A stretch of DNA of 23,812 nt, taken from IMG/VR virus record IMGVR_UViG_3300044816_000005, positions 1 to 23,812 of that record; one strand, 5' to 3'. Origin of the DNA: a virus. Positions 1 through 8,500 of the stretch are shown piece after piece (position 1 is the stretch's first letter; every line of letters begins with the position of its first letter). Below the pieces are notes generated by a model that saw only the letters and a program-made list of their open reading frames with translations, ran no database searches and had not been told where the DNA came from. The position numbers were made by a program, and so were the translations under genes.

Positions 1-266
1 GCGCCCGGAGACGTCGGGGTCGGCACCGGAGCCTCACCGGCCTTGATCAGCTTCGAGTTGGCGCTGGCGAGCCCGGCCGCGTTGGCCTTGCCCGCCTTAT
101 CAGCCGAGTGCGCGGTGTTGTTGGCCTGGCCAAGCTTGACGAACAGGAAGGCGACGACCATGGCGATCACAACGACCACGCCGAACATCACCCATACCAG
201 TCGCTCAGTCCGCGGTCGCAATACCGCCTTCGGAATCTCAGTCGCTACTGACTGCGAATGCGTCAC
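1..266 (-). CDS. Small single-pass membrane protein, lysis-region candidate (C-terminus cut by window edge)
   Basis: The frame opens with GTG at 264-266 and runs off the left end of the window. A good ribosome site (AGGAGGG) lies just upstream, inside the end of the preceding gene, and the start overlaps that gene's stop as GTGA (263-266). The visible 88 residues have a basic N-terminus, one clear membrane segment at about residues 24-43 (VWVMFGVVVVIAMVVAFLF), then an Ala/Asn/Lys-rich stretch and a Pro/Thr-rich segment (PVPTPTSPG). This layout, a short inside tail with one helix and an extended outside Pro-rich arm, resembles small membrane proteins encoded near holin and endolysin genes in actinophages. 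A holin or spanin-like role is inference; no catalytic motif is visible. Transcribed together with the 72-aa gene before it. Confidence 0.75.
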   Translation of the reverse strand, partial: MTHSQSVATEIPKAVLRPRTERLVWVMFGVVVVIAMVVAFLFVKLGQANNTAHSADKAGKANAAGLASANSKLIKAGEAPVPTPTSPG

Positions 267-481
267 TTGTGGCCCTCCTGCTTGTTGTCGCGCCGGTGGA
301 TTTCGTCCTCGAGCTCTTTGAGGCGGTTCTCGTCCTCGATCTCTTTGCGCACGCGGCCTTCAATCGCTTGGGCCGCCGCGAGCTTGTCCTTGCGGATCTC
401 GCTACGAACGGTGAAGTACAGGGCGATGATCGAAACGATCAGCGCGGCGCCCGCAAGGATGTTGGGAATTTGGTCGCTCAT
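263..481 (-). CDS. 72-aa membrane protein with charged coiled-coil tail, holin-like candidate
   Basis: ATG at 479-481 follows a strong ribosome site (AGGAGGGG, about 7 nt away). The protein has one N-terminal membrane helix (about residues 6-23, PNILAGAALIVSIIALYF) and then a highly charged, probably coiled-coil tail rich in Lys, Glu and Arg (EIRKDKLAAAQAIEGRVRKE). Small size, one membrane helix and a charged C-terminus fit a holin or accessory lysis protein, and the position downstream of the tail genes fits a lysis cassette. No endolysin is visible, so it would have to lie left of the window. The gene overlaps the next membrane gene by 4 nt (GTGA), so the two are probably translationally coupled. 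A candidate promoter for the pair is at 524-552. The function is inferred from shape and place only. Confidence 0.75.
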   Translation of the reverse strand: MSDQIPNILAGAALIVSIIALYFTVRSEIRKDKLAAAQAIEGRVRKEIEDENRLKELEDEIHRRDNKQEGHK

Positions 482-523
482 GCATCTGCCCCTCCTGCGT
501 TGCGGGTGAAAAGTCGGCGGGAT

Positions 524-552
524 GATGTATCAGGCGCTATGCGGGTTGACAA
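524..552 (-). promoter_or_regulatory. Candidate sigma-70-type promoter for the two membrane-protein genes
   Basis: On the minus strand TTGTCA (547-552) is followed after 17 nt by TACATC (524-529). The -35 box matches TTGACA in five of six positions; the -10 box is weak. Transcription would begin near 517, about 35 nt before the ATG of the 72-aa gene and upstream of its ribosome site. This would let the lysis-region genes be expressed apart from the tail operon, from which the plus-strand gene at 571-1155 separates them. Confidence 0.35.
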
Positions 553-565
553 ACCCATTAGGTTT
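543..565. repeat. Two overlapping inverted repeats in the divergent control region
   Basis: GGGTT-GACA-AACCC (543-556) and AAACC-CATTA-GGTTT (551-565) are perfect 5-bp inverted repeats that share bases. They lie between the divergent starts of the minus-strand 72-aa gene and the plus-strand 194-aa gene and cover the candidate -35 box on the minus strand. They could be an operator, but 5-bp arms are short and chance is possible. Confidence 0.4.
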
Positions 566-570
566 TGATT

Positions 571-1155
571 GTGGCTCAAACCCGGCATCCTTCCGAAATT
601 CTCCGCGCTGCGCGCCAGGCGCTTGACTTCGCGAAGCAGGGCGCCCACGACTACAGCGCCGGTGGCGATCGGCGCGTCTCGGGTTTGTTCAACGCCATCA
701 CGTCAGGACGCTCTGTCACCTTCGTTTTGCAAAACCTTCGTGGACGTGCAGAAGGGTTTGAGGACTGGTACACCCCCATCACGGCCGAGCTCGCCGTCAG
801 CGCTGTTGCGAAGTGGGCCAAGAACTTGAGAAACGATATTGAGAAGCGGGGCGACACGGGGGCGCTGATGACAACCCTGCACATCAAGTATCTGGACTCA
901 AGGATGATCCAGCAGTCAGCCCCATCCGGTACGACCCAGACGGTCCTGGGCGACGAATGGGGACGCAACTACTGGGTCGTGCGACTTGCTGACGGTACCG
1001 ACGAGAAGATCTATTTCGCGCTCGCGCCCGAGGTTGGAGTTGCCAGCGTCGTCCTGAACAGCGCCCCAAACGGTAGAGCAGTAGATGACCTTCTGGCCGA
1101 ATACATCAGCATGCTCGAAGCGATCGTTTCCTCGGCGGAACAACAGTTCGGCTAG
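571..1155 (+). CDS. Unrecognised 194-aa protein, lone plus-strand gene (moron candidate)
   Basis: This is the only convincing plus-strand gene in the window. An in-frame TTG lies at 565, but GTG at 571 is preferred because AGG at 560-562 is then about 8 nt upstream; leaderless initiation is also possible. The product is soluble, with no signal peptide or membrane helix. Residues about 1-90 are mostly helical (SEILRAARQALDFAKQGAHD), the middle holds a beta-rich segment (WGRNYWVVRLADGTDEKIYF), and the C-terminus is helical (VDDLLAEYISMLEAIVSSAE). I do not recognise a family. The gene is inserted between the tail genes and the presumed lysis genes, against the direction of transcription. That position and orientation are typical of morons, which are often expressed in lysogens and alter the host or exclude other phages. 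That role is inference. Confidence 0.75.
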   Translation: MAQTRHPSEILRAARQALDFAKQGAHDYSAGGDRRVSGLFNAITSGRSVTFVLQNLRGRAEGFEDWYTPITAELAVSAVAKWAKNLRNDIEKRGDTGALMTTLHIKYLDSRMIQQSAPSGTTQTVLGDEWGRNYWVVRLADGTDEKIYFALAPEVGVASVVLNSAPNGRAVDDLLAEYISMLEAIVSSAEQQFG

Positions 1156-1356
1156 TCGGAGCGCCCTGTTAAGCCGGGTCATTCAAGCTGCGCGGCGCTG
1201 AAAGCGCGAGCCCCCTGGTTAGCTAACGTTCGTCGTCTTGCGACTGTCCCTGCTGCTGAGTGCGTATCCTCAGCGTCGTCCTTGGCTTTGCCAACTTGTC
1301 ACGTGTCCTGCACACTACAAATCAGAAATCCACTTCGGCAACCATTGGCTCATGCG
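1156..1356. other. About 200-bp intergenic region between convergent genes
   Basis: This stretch separates the stop of the plus-strand 194-aa gene from the stop of the minus-strand 81-aa gene. It holds a 5-bp stem with a 3-nt loop (GCGCT-gaa-type, 1195-1207), a 10-bp perfect palindrome GTTAGCTAAC (1218-1227) and the short frame described at 1315-1353. Neither hairpin has a T-run, so I cannot call a terminator, although two converging transcription units should end here. Confidence 0.5.
1315..1353 (-). pseudogene. 12-codon frame with strong ribosome site, possible truncated gene start
   Basis: ATG at 1351-1353 lies 7 nt after GGGAGG (1361-1366), which is inside the end of the 81-aa gene. The frame reads MSQWLPKWISDL and stops at TAG (1315-1317). 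The spacing and ribosome site are as good as those of real genes in this operon, yet the frame ends at once and what follows is non-coding. It may be the remaining 5' end of a gene lost when the plus-strand gene arrived, or simply a chance short frame. Confidence 0.25.
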
Positions 1357-1602
1357 TCAGCCTCCCGCCGTCAAACCTCCCGAACCTGGCCCTGCCTCCG
1401 GTGCAGAAGCCTGGGCAGGCGCTAGTCCCGGCGCCATCTTCTGGTGGTTCGGGATCAGGGAACTGATCGCCGCGGTAACCTCCGCGGTGACCGGCGGCGC
1501 CACATAGACCCCGTTGTCTAGGCGCACACCCGGTCCGAGATCGATGCAGGTCTCGCCCACAAGTTGACCTTCGTACGACGTTGGATCGGCTGGCTCGGTC
1601 AC
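1357..1602 (-). CDS. 81-aa hypothetical protein, last gene of the tail operon
   Basis: GTG at 1600-1602 overlaps the stop of the preceding fibre gene as GTGA, with AAGGAG 10 nt upstream. A longer reading of this frame begins far inside the upstream gene and is rejected because the overlapping part has no protein-like character. The product starts acidic and polar (TEPADPTSYEGQLVGETCID), has a central segment with short beta-prone stretches (GVRLDNGVYVAPPVTAEVTAAISSL cut to its key residues: GVYVAPPV and TAAISSL), and ends in an Ala/Gly/Pro-rich low-complexity tail. I do not recognise it. Coupling to the fibre gene suggests a tail-tip or fibre accessory role, but this is inference. Confidence 0.7.
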   Translation of the reverse strand: MTEPADPTSYEGQLVGETCIDLGPGVRLDNGVYVAPPVTAEVTAAISSLIPNHQKMAPGLAPAQASAPEAGPGSGGLTAGG

Positions 1603-2375
1603 GGTGACTGCACTCCTTGGAGTAGAAGGGTCTGAACTGCGATCGTTCCGGCCCCGGATAGGCGAATGCCGTCGACACCGATTTGCGGCAGGCTTCCGAA
1701 CGTCCACCCTGCTGGCCAGTAATAGGTTGCCGACCACACGGAGAAGGCGTCCGTGACGGTCGGGCTGGTTGCAACCACGGTGCCGTCCACGGTTAGCTGA
1801 AATTGCCCAGTGGTCCCCGCATCGGCGTGGATGTAGAACGCGAACGTCATTCCCGGGTTTTGCCGCTCATGGAAGCCGAGCAACAGGTTCTGATACGTAG
1901 CGCTGGTCGACGTAGGCCACTGGCTCGTGGTCATGCTGTACAGGCCGCTGCTGGCTAAATGGGGACGTGCGAGACCAGCGCCGCCGTTTGTGTCGTCCGA
2001 CACGATGACGTTCCCGCTGCGGTCCCATATGCCAACGAACTGCTGGCGAGTGTGACCGGGTGTCGAGTTGAGGTCGGCAACAGAGAGCGCCAGTGATCCG
2101 TCATCGCGGCTCAGTTTGGTGATCATCTGCTGTGTGGCGCCATCGGCTGGTGTCGAGTTGAACCCGGCCTGACCGAGGTAGGCAACGATTCGACCAGAGT
2201 TCGGGTCAATCACCTTGAAGTAGCCACCGTTGAGGATCTGGAGGCCGCCCTTGTCGATCGTGGCGGCGTTGAGCACGTTGGTCGCCATTAACCGCTGTAC
2301 GAGCTTCTCGAGCTCGGCAACCCGGCGCGCCAGATCGTCGGGCCCGGGCGGCATCGCGTGGGCAATTCCGGACAT
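1599..2375 (-). CDS. Minor tail / tail fibre protein (258 aa)
   Basis: ATG at 2373-2375 with GGGAG upstream. The N-terminus is a short heptad-like helix (DDLARRVAELEKLVQRLM, about residues 13-30) that could trimerise. A beta-rich fibre segment follows (INGGYFKVID-like and GRIVAYLGQAGF), and the C-terminal half (about residues 115-255) looks like a carbohydrate-binding-type beta sandwich with repeated aromatic and Thr/Ser positions (FAFYIHADAGTTGQFQLTVD). This layout, a coiled-coil anchor and then a jelly-roll-like end, is usual for receptor-binding fibres at the end of actinophage tail operons. It begins 3 nt after the upstream minor tail gene's stop and overlaps the next gene by 4 nt. Host-receptor binding is inferred from architecture and position. 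Confidence 0.7.
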   Translation of the reverse strand: MSGIAHAMPPGPDDLARRVAELEKLVQRLMATNVLNAATIDKGGLQILNGGYFKVIDPNSGRIVAYLGQAGFNSTPADGATQQMITKLSRDDGSLALSVADLNSTPGHTRQQFVGIWDRSGNVIVSDDTNGGAGLARPHLASSGLYSMTTSQWPTSTSATYQNLLLGFHERQNPGMTFAFYIHADAGTTGQFQLTVDGTVVATSPTVTDAFSVWSATYYWPAGWTFGSLPQIGVDGIRLSGAGTIAVQTLLLQGVQSP

Positions 2376-2378
2376 TGG

Positions 2379-3509
2379 CTAGCTCCCTAGGATGATCGGC
2401 TGAATGGTGGTGTCGGTCGACTCGTAGCCGATGCAGCGCGTCACGCCCTGCGCTGGCTCGGGATAGGTCGGACCGGTGAGCCGAAAGCCGATGTCATCAC
2501 CGATCAACCAATCGACCCCGTACGTCAGTCCGGGCTTGATCGCTGATGTGAGCTGGATCGACTGCTTCCCGTTCTGCATCACGTCACGCTGGCCATCGGC
2601 GTGCTTCTGCAATGCAGCTTGGTCGGTTACTGGAACCGAGGGCGAGAATCGGTACTCGAGGTGCGGACGACGGCCGGGGGCGGCTGCGACCGATCTCGCT
2701 TGACCTCGACCTGGGCCACTTCCGAGGGAAGCCATCACGACATTGGCGCCCGCACGGTAGGACCAATCAGAGGTCACGGTCGCGTCGATCAGATCCGAGG
2801 CCTCGAACGTGGCGTCGGGTGCACGTCCCGGTAGCACTGCTGAGCCGATGCGATTGCCGACGTCGAGCACCGGCACGATGCGATCCTGATCCGAATCGTG
2901 CAGCCACTCCCAGTGCATCGTCCATTCGCAGCCGCCAGAGATGCCGTTGAGCTCCTGCAAGCAGGCGTAGACCGTCTTGTCGTCGTAGTCGTGATACGTG
3001 CGAAGCTGATGCGTGCCGGCGCCACCGATGACCCGCACAGTCACCGGCACTCCGGGGATGCCCAGCACGGGAGCGGCGACGAACTGCGCGATCAGATCCG
3101 AAACGATGACGTTCTGATCCTTGGTCGTTCCGACGTTCGTCGGGTCGGTCGTGTAATCGCCGACGTTGCAGCGGTCGAGGTAGCCCTCACCCGTGATCAG
3201 GGGCAGGCTGTACGCGTTACCAAGCTTGGTGATTCCCTGATTGACGATGCCGCCCCACTCGATCACTTCGCTCCCCGGCGCGCCGCGGTAGGCGATCAGG
3301 ACCGATGACCACGGCTCGACGGCGAGCGGCCAGCTGGGATCGATTGGACGCTTGCCCGTGTAGGGATCAACGTCGGGAATAATGAGCGTCGCGGTGTTGG
3401 TCTCGTACTGCCCGAGAGTGCGCCGGTACGGCTGATCGGCTGCCAGCGTCGGCAGGTACGCCGTGATGGCGCCCGTGAGCAGGTCGGCGGCGAGCCACTG
3501 GAGGGCCAT
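2379..3509 (-). CDS. Minor tail protein, Gp37-like baseplate/tail-tip component (376 aa)
   Basis: The ATG at 3507-3509 shares a base with the stop of the upstream gene (TAATG), so translation is coupled. Key stretches are an N-terminal beta region (WLAADLLTGAITAYLPTLAA), a WGG-containing strand segment (EVIEWGGIVNQ) near residue 85, and a middle region with DQNVIVSDLIAQFV and SGGCEWTMHWEWL. This pattern is like the ReqiPepy6 Gp37-like minor tail proteins common in actinophages, which form part of the tail tip beneath the distal tail ring. Length and position after the tape measure and distal tail genes fit. Assignment rests on remembered family features and gene order, without a search. Confidence 0.7.
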   Translation of the reverse strand: MALQWLAADLLTGAITAYLPTLAADQPYRRTLGQYETNTATLIIPDVDPYTGKRPIDPSWPLAVEPWSSVLIAYRGAPGSEVIEWGGIVNQGITKLGNAYSLPLITGEGYLDRCNVGDYTTDPTNVGTTKDQNVIVSDLIAQFVAAPVLGIPGVPVTVRVIGGAGTHQLRTYHDYDDKTVYACLQELNGISGGCEWTMHWEWLHDSDQDRIVPVLDVGNRIGSAVLPGRAPDATFEASDLIDATVTSDWSYRAGANVVMASLGSGPGRGQARSVAAAPGRRPHLEYRFSPSVPVTDQAALQKHADGQRDVMQNGKQSIQLTSAIKPGLTYGVDWLIGDDIGFRLTGPTYPEPAQGVTRCIGYESTDTTIQPIILGS

Positions 3510-4588
3510 TACTTGATCAACACTTCCCAGATGACCGTGCCGGTGTTGGATCCAGAGTTCAGCCGGTACGCGCCCGTGCCAACCGCGCGGAGCATCTGCG
3601 CGGCGGGGGTAAGCGAGGTCGTGGACGCAGGGATGGTGAACGTGCCGGAGAAGATGCCGGGGATCGAGTCAGACGCAGCGCCACTGAAAGACTGCGGCGC
3701 CTCCGGGGGGACAGTCGGACCCGCGCCGAGCACGACCCGGCCGAGGTACGTGGCCGACGACGTGACGATCGTCCCGCACAAGGTCGCGGTGATGACCGCC
3801 GTGTGCGTGCCGTCCTGCGCCCACGCCGGGACGGGGATGCCGGGGCAGGTCGCGAGAGTGGTGAACGTGCCCGCACCGAAGTCGGCGTTAGCGACGTTCT
3901 GGATCAGCCGGTCGAAGTGCCGGGTCGTCGGCGAGAACAGGTCCCAGGTGGCGCCGTTCCAGGACTCTTCACAGTTGGTGTCCTGCCGGTAGACCGCCAG
4001 CCCGTCGTAGGCGTACCCCGACGTGACCAGGGAGTCGCGCTCGGCTTGGTTGCGAACGAGCACCCGTCCGCCAGCGGCGGCGAGCCGCGGGCCCACGAAG
4101 CTGACCGTGGGTGCCGTGCCTGCCGCCGGCACGTTGATCTGGTACATGCGTATCGACTGAGGGGGGTCAGCGGGCGCTACGCCCGAGCCGGCCGATCCCG
4201 CGGTGTAGACGATGGCGACGCTGGGAACCGTTGATCCGTCTGACTCAGCCGGATCAAACAGTTGCACGCACAGCGTGTCAATGCGAGCCAGTGAGGCGTG
4301 CGCGGCGTTGACCGCGCCGGTCTGCGCCGTGTCGAACGAGTAGGCGTAGCAGCTGGCCTCGGCTGCCGCCTCGACGTCGAGCATGCCGGCGTGCGGACCG
4401 ACCGAGTAGCTCGTCGACGTCGGGAGGGTTGTCACCGGCTCGCCGCCTGGACGCACGCCTGAGCGCCCGCCGAGCGGTCGCGCGGTAGTTGCGCCGCCGA
4501 ACAGCGCTGCGAGCGTCTGGCGCAGCTTGCGGCCCGTGTATGAGGGCGCCCCTGCGACGGCGTCGACTGGCCAAACGTATGCGCCCAC
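3509..4588 (-). CDS. Minor tail protein (359 aa), possible receptor-binding component
   Basis: GTG at 4586-4588 follows GGAG by 7 nt (TTGGAGCCTTCTA then GTG). The N-terminal part (about residues 1-130) has the style of actinophage minor tail proteins that begin with a short aromatic strand (GAYVWPVDAVAGAPSYTGRK), continue with an RPLGGRSGVRPGG loop and a beta domain around SVGPHAGMLDVEAAAE. The middle region holds RDSLVTSGYAYDGLAVYRQD, then a WNGATWDLFSP segment like a short surface-exposed motif. The C-terminal 130 residues are Thr/Ser/Ala-rich and beta-prone, like a sandwich domain (TFTIPASTTSLTPAAQMLRA). A role at the tail tip is likely from position; the exact function is unknown. Confidence 0.65.
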   Translation of the reverse strand: MGAYVWPVDAVAGAPSYTGRKLRQTLAALFGGATTARPLGGRSGVRPGGEPVTTLPTSTSYSVGPHAGMLDVEAAAEASCYAYSFDTAQTGAVNAAHASLARIDTLCVQLFDPAESDGSTVPSVAIVYTAGSAGSGVAPADPPQSIRMYQINVPAAGTAPTVSFVGPRLAAAGGRVLVRNQAERDSLVTSGYAYDGLAVYRQDTNCEESWNGATWDLFSPTTRHFDRLIQNVANADFGAGTFTTLATCPGIPVPAWAQDGTHTAVITATLCGTIVTSSATYLGRVVLGAGPTVPPEAPQSFSGAASDSIPGIFSGTFTIPASTTSLTPAAQMLRAVGTGAYRLNSGSNTGTVIWEVLIK

Positions 4589-4616
4589 TAGAAGGCTCCA
4601 ATGCTGTGAGTCGGGG

Positions 4617-5534
4617 TCAGATCCATGCGGGCCACGCCGTCACGGTGAGCAGGGCAGCCGGATCAGCGGCAGCGGCAGTGAATGCCCATGTGTTGTCGCC
4701 TGGATCGAAGCCCGACCATCCGCGCTGTGTCACCAGTCCGGCGCGACTGGCCTGACCGTTGGCGAGCACGATCTTGTTGTCCATGTCGACTTCGAGCCAC
4801 TCGCCGGCCGTGAGCACGAGGTTCGCGGCAAAGATGAGCTGAGTGCCCGAGGTCACGTGCGTTACCCGGGGCCCGGTGCACGGTCCATCGATCCGCAGCT
4901 TGACTGGCCCGGTGGCGTCGCCTGGATTGAAGAGATTGACCTGGCCCGATACGACCGTCGAGTTGATCGCGAACGGCACGGTGAACGGGACGACGAGACC
5001 GCCGATCGACGAGGGGAGCCTTGTCTTCCCCGGGATCGCGATGCCGAGTTTGCGGCTGTCCGGCGCTTTGAGCTGCGCCGTGAAAGTGGCGAGGTTCGGC
5101 GATGGGTACCGTACGACAGTGACGCCGCCCGGGCAGTAGACGACGGTCGACTTGGAGACGCCGAACTCGGTCCGGGTGATCACCGTGGCACCGAATGACA
5201 GTGCCTGCTTGAGTCGGCTCAGCGCGGCGTCACGATCACCGGGATCGCGGACCTGAACGCTGCCGAGCAGAACGAGATCCTTGGCCATCCGGAAGGACGG
5301 CGACACGTCGCTGACATCGGCAGCCGGCCGTTGCGTAATGACCATCGTCGATCCAGTCGACGAGTCCCACCCGTCGACCCGGACTCGCCATCTCGCAGGA
5401 TCATCGACCAGATCCAGGGCACCGATGACCGTACGTCCGATCGCGTAGGCAGGATCGGTGCGTGGTGCGATCGAATTCCCGCTGAAGTCGAAAACGGTGA
5501 AGGCGTCGCCGCCGTCGAGAATCGTATCGACCAT
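4617..5534 (-). CDS. Distal tail protein (Dit-like) / siphovirus tail component (305 aa)
   Basis: The start overlaps the tape measure stop as TGATG (5532-5536). The gene directly follows the tape measure gene, the usual place of the Dit protein that forms the ring joining the tail tube to the tip. Residues 1-130 form a ring-type N-terminal domain in appearance (ARWRVRVDGWDSSTGSTMV, then FRMAKDLVLLGSVQVRDPGD), and about residues 195-300 form a second beta-sandwich domain (VNLFNPGDATGPVKLRID, ending WSGFDPGDNTWAF). That C-terminal style is shared with siphovirus tail component proteins, where it often contacts other tip proteins. The identity is supported by order and architecture, not by a search. 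Confidence 0.75.
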   Translation of the reverse strand: MVDTILDGGDAFTVFDFSGNSIAPRTDPAYAIGRTVIGALDLVDDPARWRVRVDGWDSSTGSTMVITQRPAADVSDVSPSFRMAKDLVLLGSVQVRDPGDRDAALSRLKQALSFGATVITRTEFGVSKSTVVYCPGGVTVVRYPSPNLATFTAQLKAPDSRKLGIAIPGKTRLPSSIGGLVVPFTVPFAINSTVVSGQVNLFNPGDATGPVKLRIDGPCTGPRVTHVTSGTQLIFAANLVLTAGEWLEVDMDNKIVLANGQASRAGLVTQRGWSGFDPGDNTWAFTAAAADPAALLTVTAWPAWI

Positions 5535-8500
5535 CAGGCGGACCTAGCCGTCACGAAGAGCCCGACCCGAGTTGCCAAGGCTGCACCGTCCTCATTGGGT
5601 CGCTGAATGATGGTGAACTGGTTAGTCACGGTCGGCCGGTTGTCGTTCCGACTGGAGAGGCCGCCACTCGCCGAGCTCGACCGCGATCCGACCTTGACCA
5701 CGCTGGCCGCGTCGGACAGATGCTTGACGGCTGCGTTGGACAACGACTTGCTCGCCGCCTGGACGGCACTGCCCTTGCTGGCAATGCCGATCGCGAAGCC
5801 CTCGCCGACGTTGGCACCGTCACCCATGGGAACCTTGGCGGGCGAGTGGATGCCGAGATCCTTGCGGATCTGGCTGGTGACCAAGCTGGCGAGATGCGAT
5901 GCCGCTGTCTTGACCTGCGCGTCCTGGGAGGACAGCCCCTTGATGAAGCCGATCGCGGTCTGGATACCGCTGTCGTACATCGACCCTGAGACCTGCTTGC
6001 CGGCCTTCTGCGCCGCGGCGTTCATCTTGGCCGTCAGGGCATCGATGGCTTTGATCTGATCGCCGCTCGCGCCGGCCAGCGCGTTGACGTTGGCGCCCGC
6101 TGTGGTGACGCCCTCCTCGCCGAGTATCTGGATCTGGGACTTGTCCAGACCCTTACTCTTGAGGATGGCCAGCTGAGCAGTGAACTTCTCAGTCGCGGCA
6201 ACCTTGGCCTGGAGTTCCTTGATGATCGATTCCGGGCTGGCGCTCGCCGTGAATCCGTTGGACGACGCGCCCGCGGTACCGATGTCGAACTCGGAGTTGA
6301 TCTTGTCCGCCACCTTGGCCTGCTCAGCGGCAGACGCGGCGCGCAGCGATGCGAGCTGTGCATTCTGTGCCTTGACCTGGACGGCGATCGCTGCCCGCTG
6401 GTTGGCATAGGCCTGTAACTGCTTGTTTTCCTTGCCCAGGACGCCGACCAGTGCGTCGTTGCCGAGACCCTTGAGTGCGGCTTGGTGCACGTCGTTGATC
6501 AGCTTGCTCATCGCGGAGTTGATCGACTTGGCCGTGCCCGTGACGGCCGTGACCAGCCCGGGCAGATCGTGCTGGATCGCCGAGAACCGGATGGCGTCGC
6601 GGGCAGCAGCCAGCGCCTTCGCTGCAGCTACGGCCGCACTGTTACTGGCTGCCGATCCCGAGCCGCTCGACTTCGTCGCGTAGGTCGGAGCCGTGTACGA
6701 CGCGATAGCACCCGCGGCGCCGCCTGTTGCGAACTTGGCCGCGCCGGACTGGATCAACTGGCGCAACCGATAGATCGCAGACTGGCCACCGGCCTTCTGC
6801 ACGTCATCGGCGGTGAGCACGTGCTCGCCCTTGGACAGCAATGCCGGGATTGAGTCCGACGTTGCAGTTCCCGGACCATCGACCCCGCCGCCGCCGGCCT
6901 TCTGTGCCTTGGCGGGTCCGTTGGGCAAGGTGATGCCCTGGGTAGTCGTGTCCACAAAGAACTGGTAATGCTTGCCGTTGACGGTGCCGATCTGCACCAG
7001 GAGCTTGTCGAGCTTGTCCTTGGCCGCCTTGGTGTCAACGTCGACCTTGGGATTGGCCTTGACGGTCGAGAGCTTGCCGATCGACTTGATCAGCGCGTTG
7101 ACCGCTTCATCGGATAGTCCGGCCGCGTGGGCGGCCTTGCGGATCGCGTCCTCGTTCTTGGAGAGCTGCGTGTTGCCGGCCTTGAGCCCGGTGGTCATAT
7201 CGGTCTGCGCAGCAACGCTGTCCGCGATCGCCTGAGCCTGATCCTTGGCCGCCTGGATGATGGTGACCAGACCCTCGCGGTTCTTGCGGCCCTCGGCGGT
7301 GTTCTGCGCCATGGCCTTGCCGCTGTCGCCGAATGACTTGGCGTTCGAGTCGATGGTCTGACCGAGGGTGTCCAGAGAGTCCAGGAACGCATTGGTCGAT
7401 GTCTCGACACTGATATTGATGCCGTTCAGGGTGTCGAGCGAGTCCTTGAGCAACTCGGCCGCGGTCTTCTGCTTGACCATCGCCTGCGTGGTGTCGTTGA
7501 CCGTCGAGCCAACGGCCGCCTGTCCCTGCACGAGATTGCCGCTGGCGTCGACCGTGTAAGTCAGCGCCGTCTCGAGCGCGGTCACCTTGGCTGCAGCCTC
7601 ATCGGCCGCCGTTGCCGTGGACCCAATTGCCAGCGCCTGATCGCGTGCCGCGATCGCGGCCTTGCTCAGATCACCGTTCTGACCGATGAGCTCGTCCCGA
7701 AGTTTGCCGACGTCGCGCGAAGCATTATTGGCTGCTCCACCCGAGCCGAGCAGTGAGATCTGGTAGGTGCGCAGCTTCTCATCGACCGCGTTGAGCGCAT
7801 GGCCGCCAGCCATGACAGCGTCCGTAAGATCTTTTTGCCCAATACCGGCCTTGAGCGACGTTTCATAGGCGTTCTTGTCTGCGAGCTGCTTGGCGAGCAC
7901 CGCTCGAACGCTGCCGCCGAGGGCGCCGTTGTCGGAGATGATGGCCTGCGTCAGGCTCTCGATCTCAGCCTTGTTCTGCCGCACCTGGCTGGCATGCTTT
8001 TCCCACGCGTATGCAGCGACGCCGAGAGCCAGCCCGAGGCCACCCAGGACGATCGAGGTGCTACTGATCGAAGCTTCCCCGGCCTTGAGTGCGACCATGG
8101 ACTCGCCAGCAAGCTCGGCTCGATTTCGGAGCGCTTCCAGCGCGGTCGACACGGCGGCGACTGCGGTCTTGACAACCGTGTAGCCCTTATAGGCGGCCCA
8201 CATCCCAAGGACGGCCGTGCCAACAACGGTGATGAGCTGACGATGGCTGTCGAGCTCGTGACCAGCCTCACCCAGGCCACCGACGAGCAGCTTAAGGACA
8301 GCAACCGCGGCATGGAAGGTCGGCACGAGCACGCTGCCGAGCTCCTGCTCGAGCGGTTGCAGGGTGTGCTGAACCAACGCGATCGCGCTGGGCAGCTTGT
8401 CGCCAAACCAGAACGCGGCAGCCGTCAGCGCCGGCTCGACCTTGCCGTAGATGTCGATGGCCCAGGATGTGACCTCCTTGCGCAGCTGTGCGCCGGCTGC

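Noticed and set aside
1195-1207. Small hairpin after the plus-strand gene as a terminator
   Set aside because: Only five pairs and no T-run; too weak to call.
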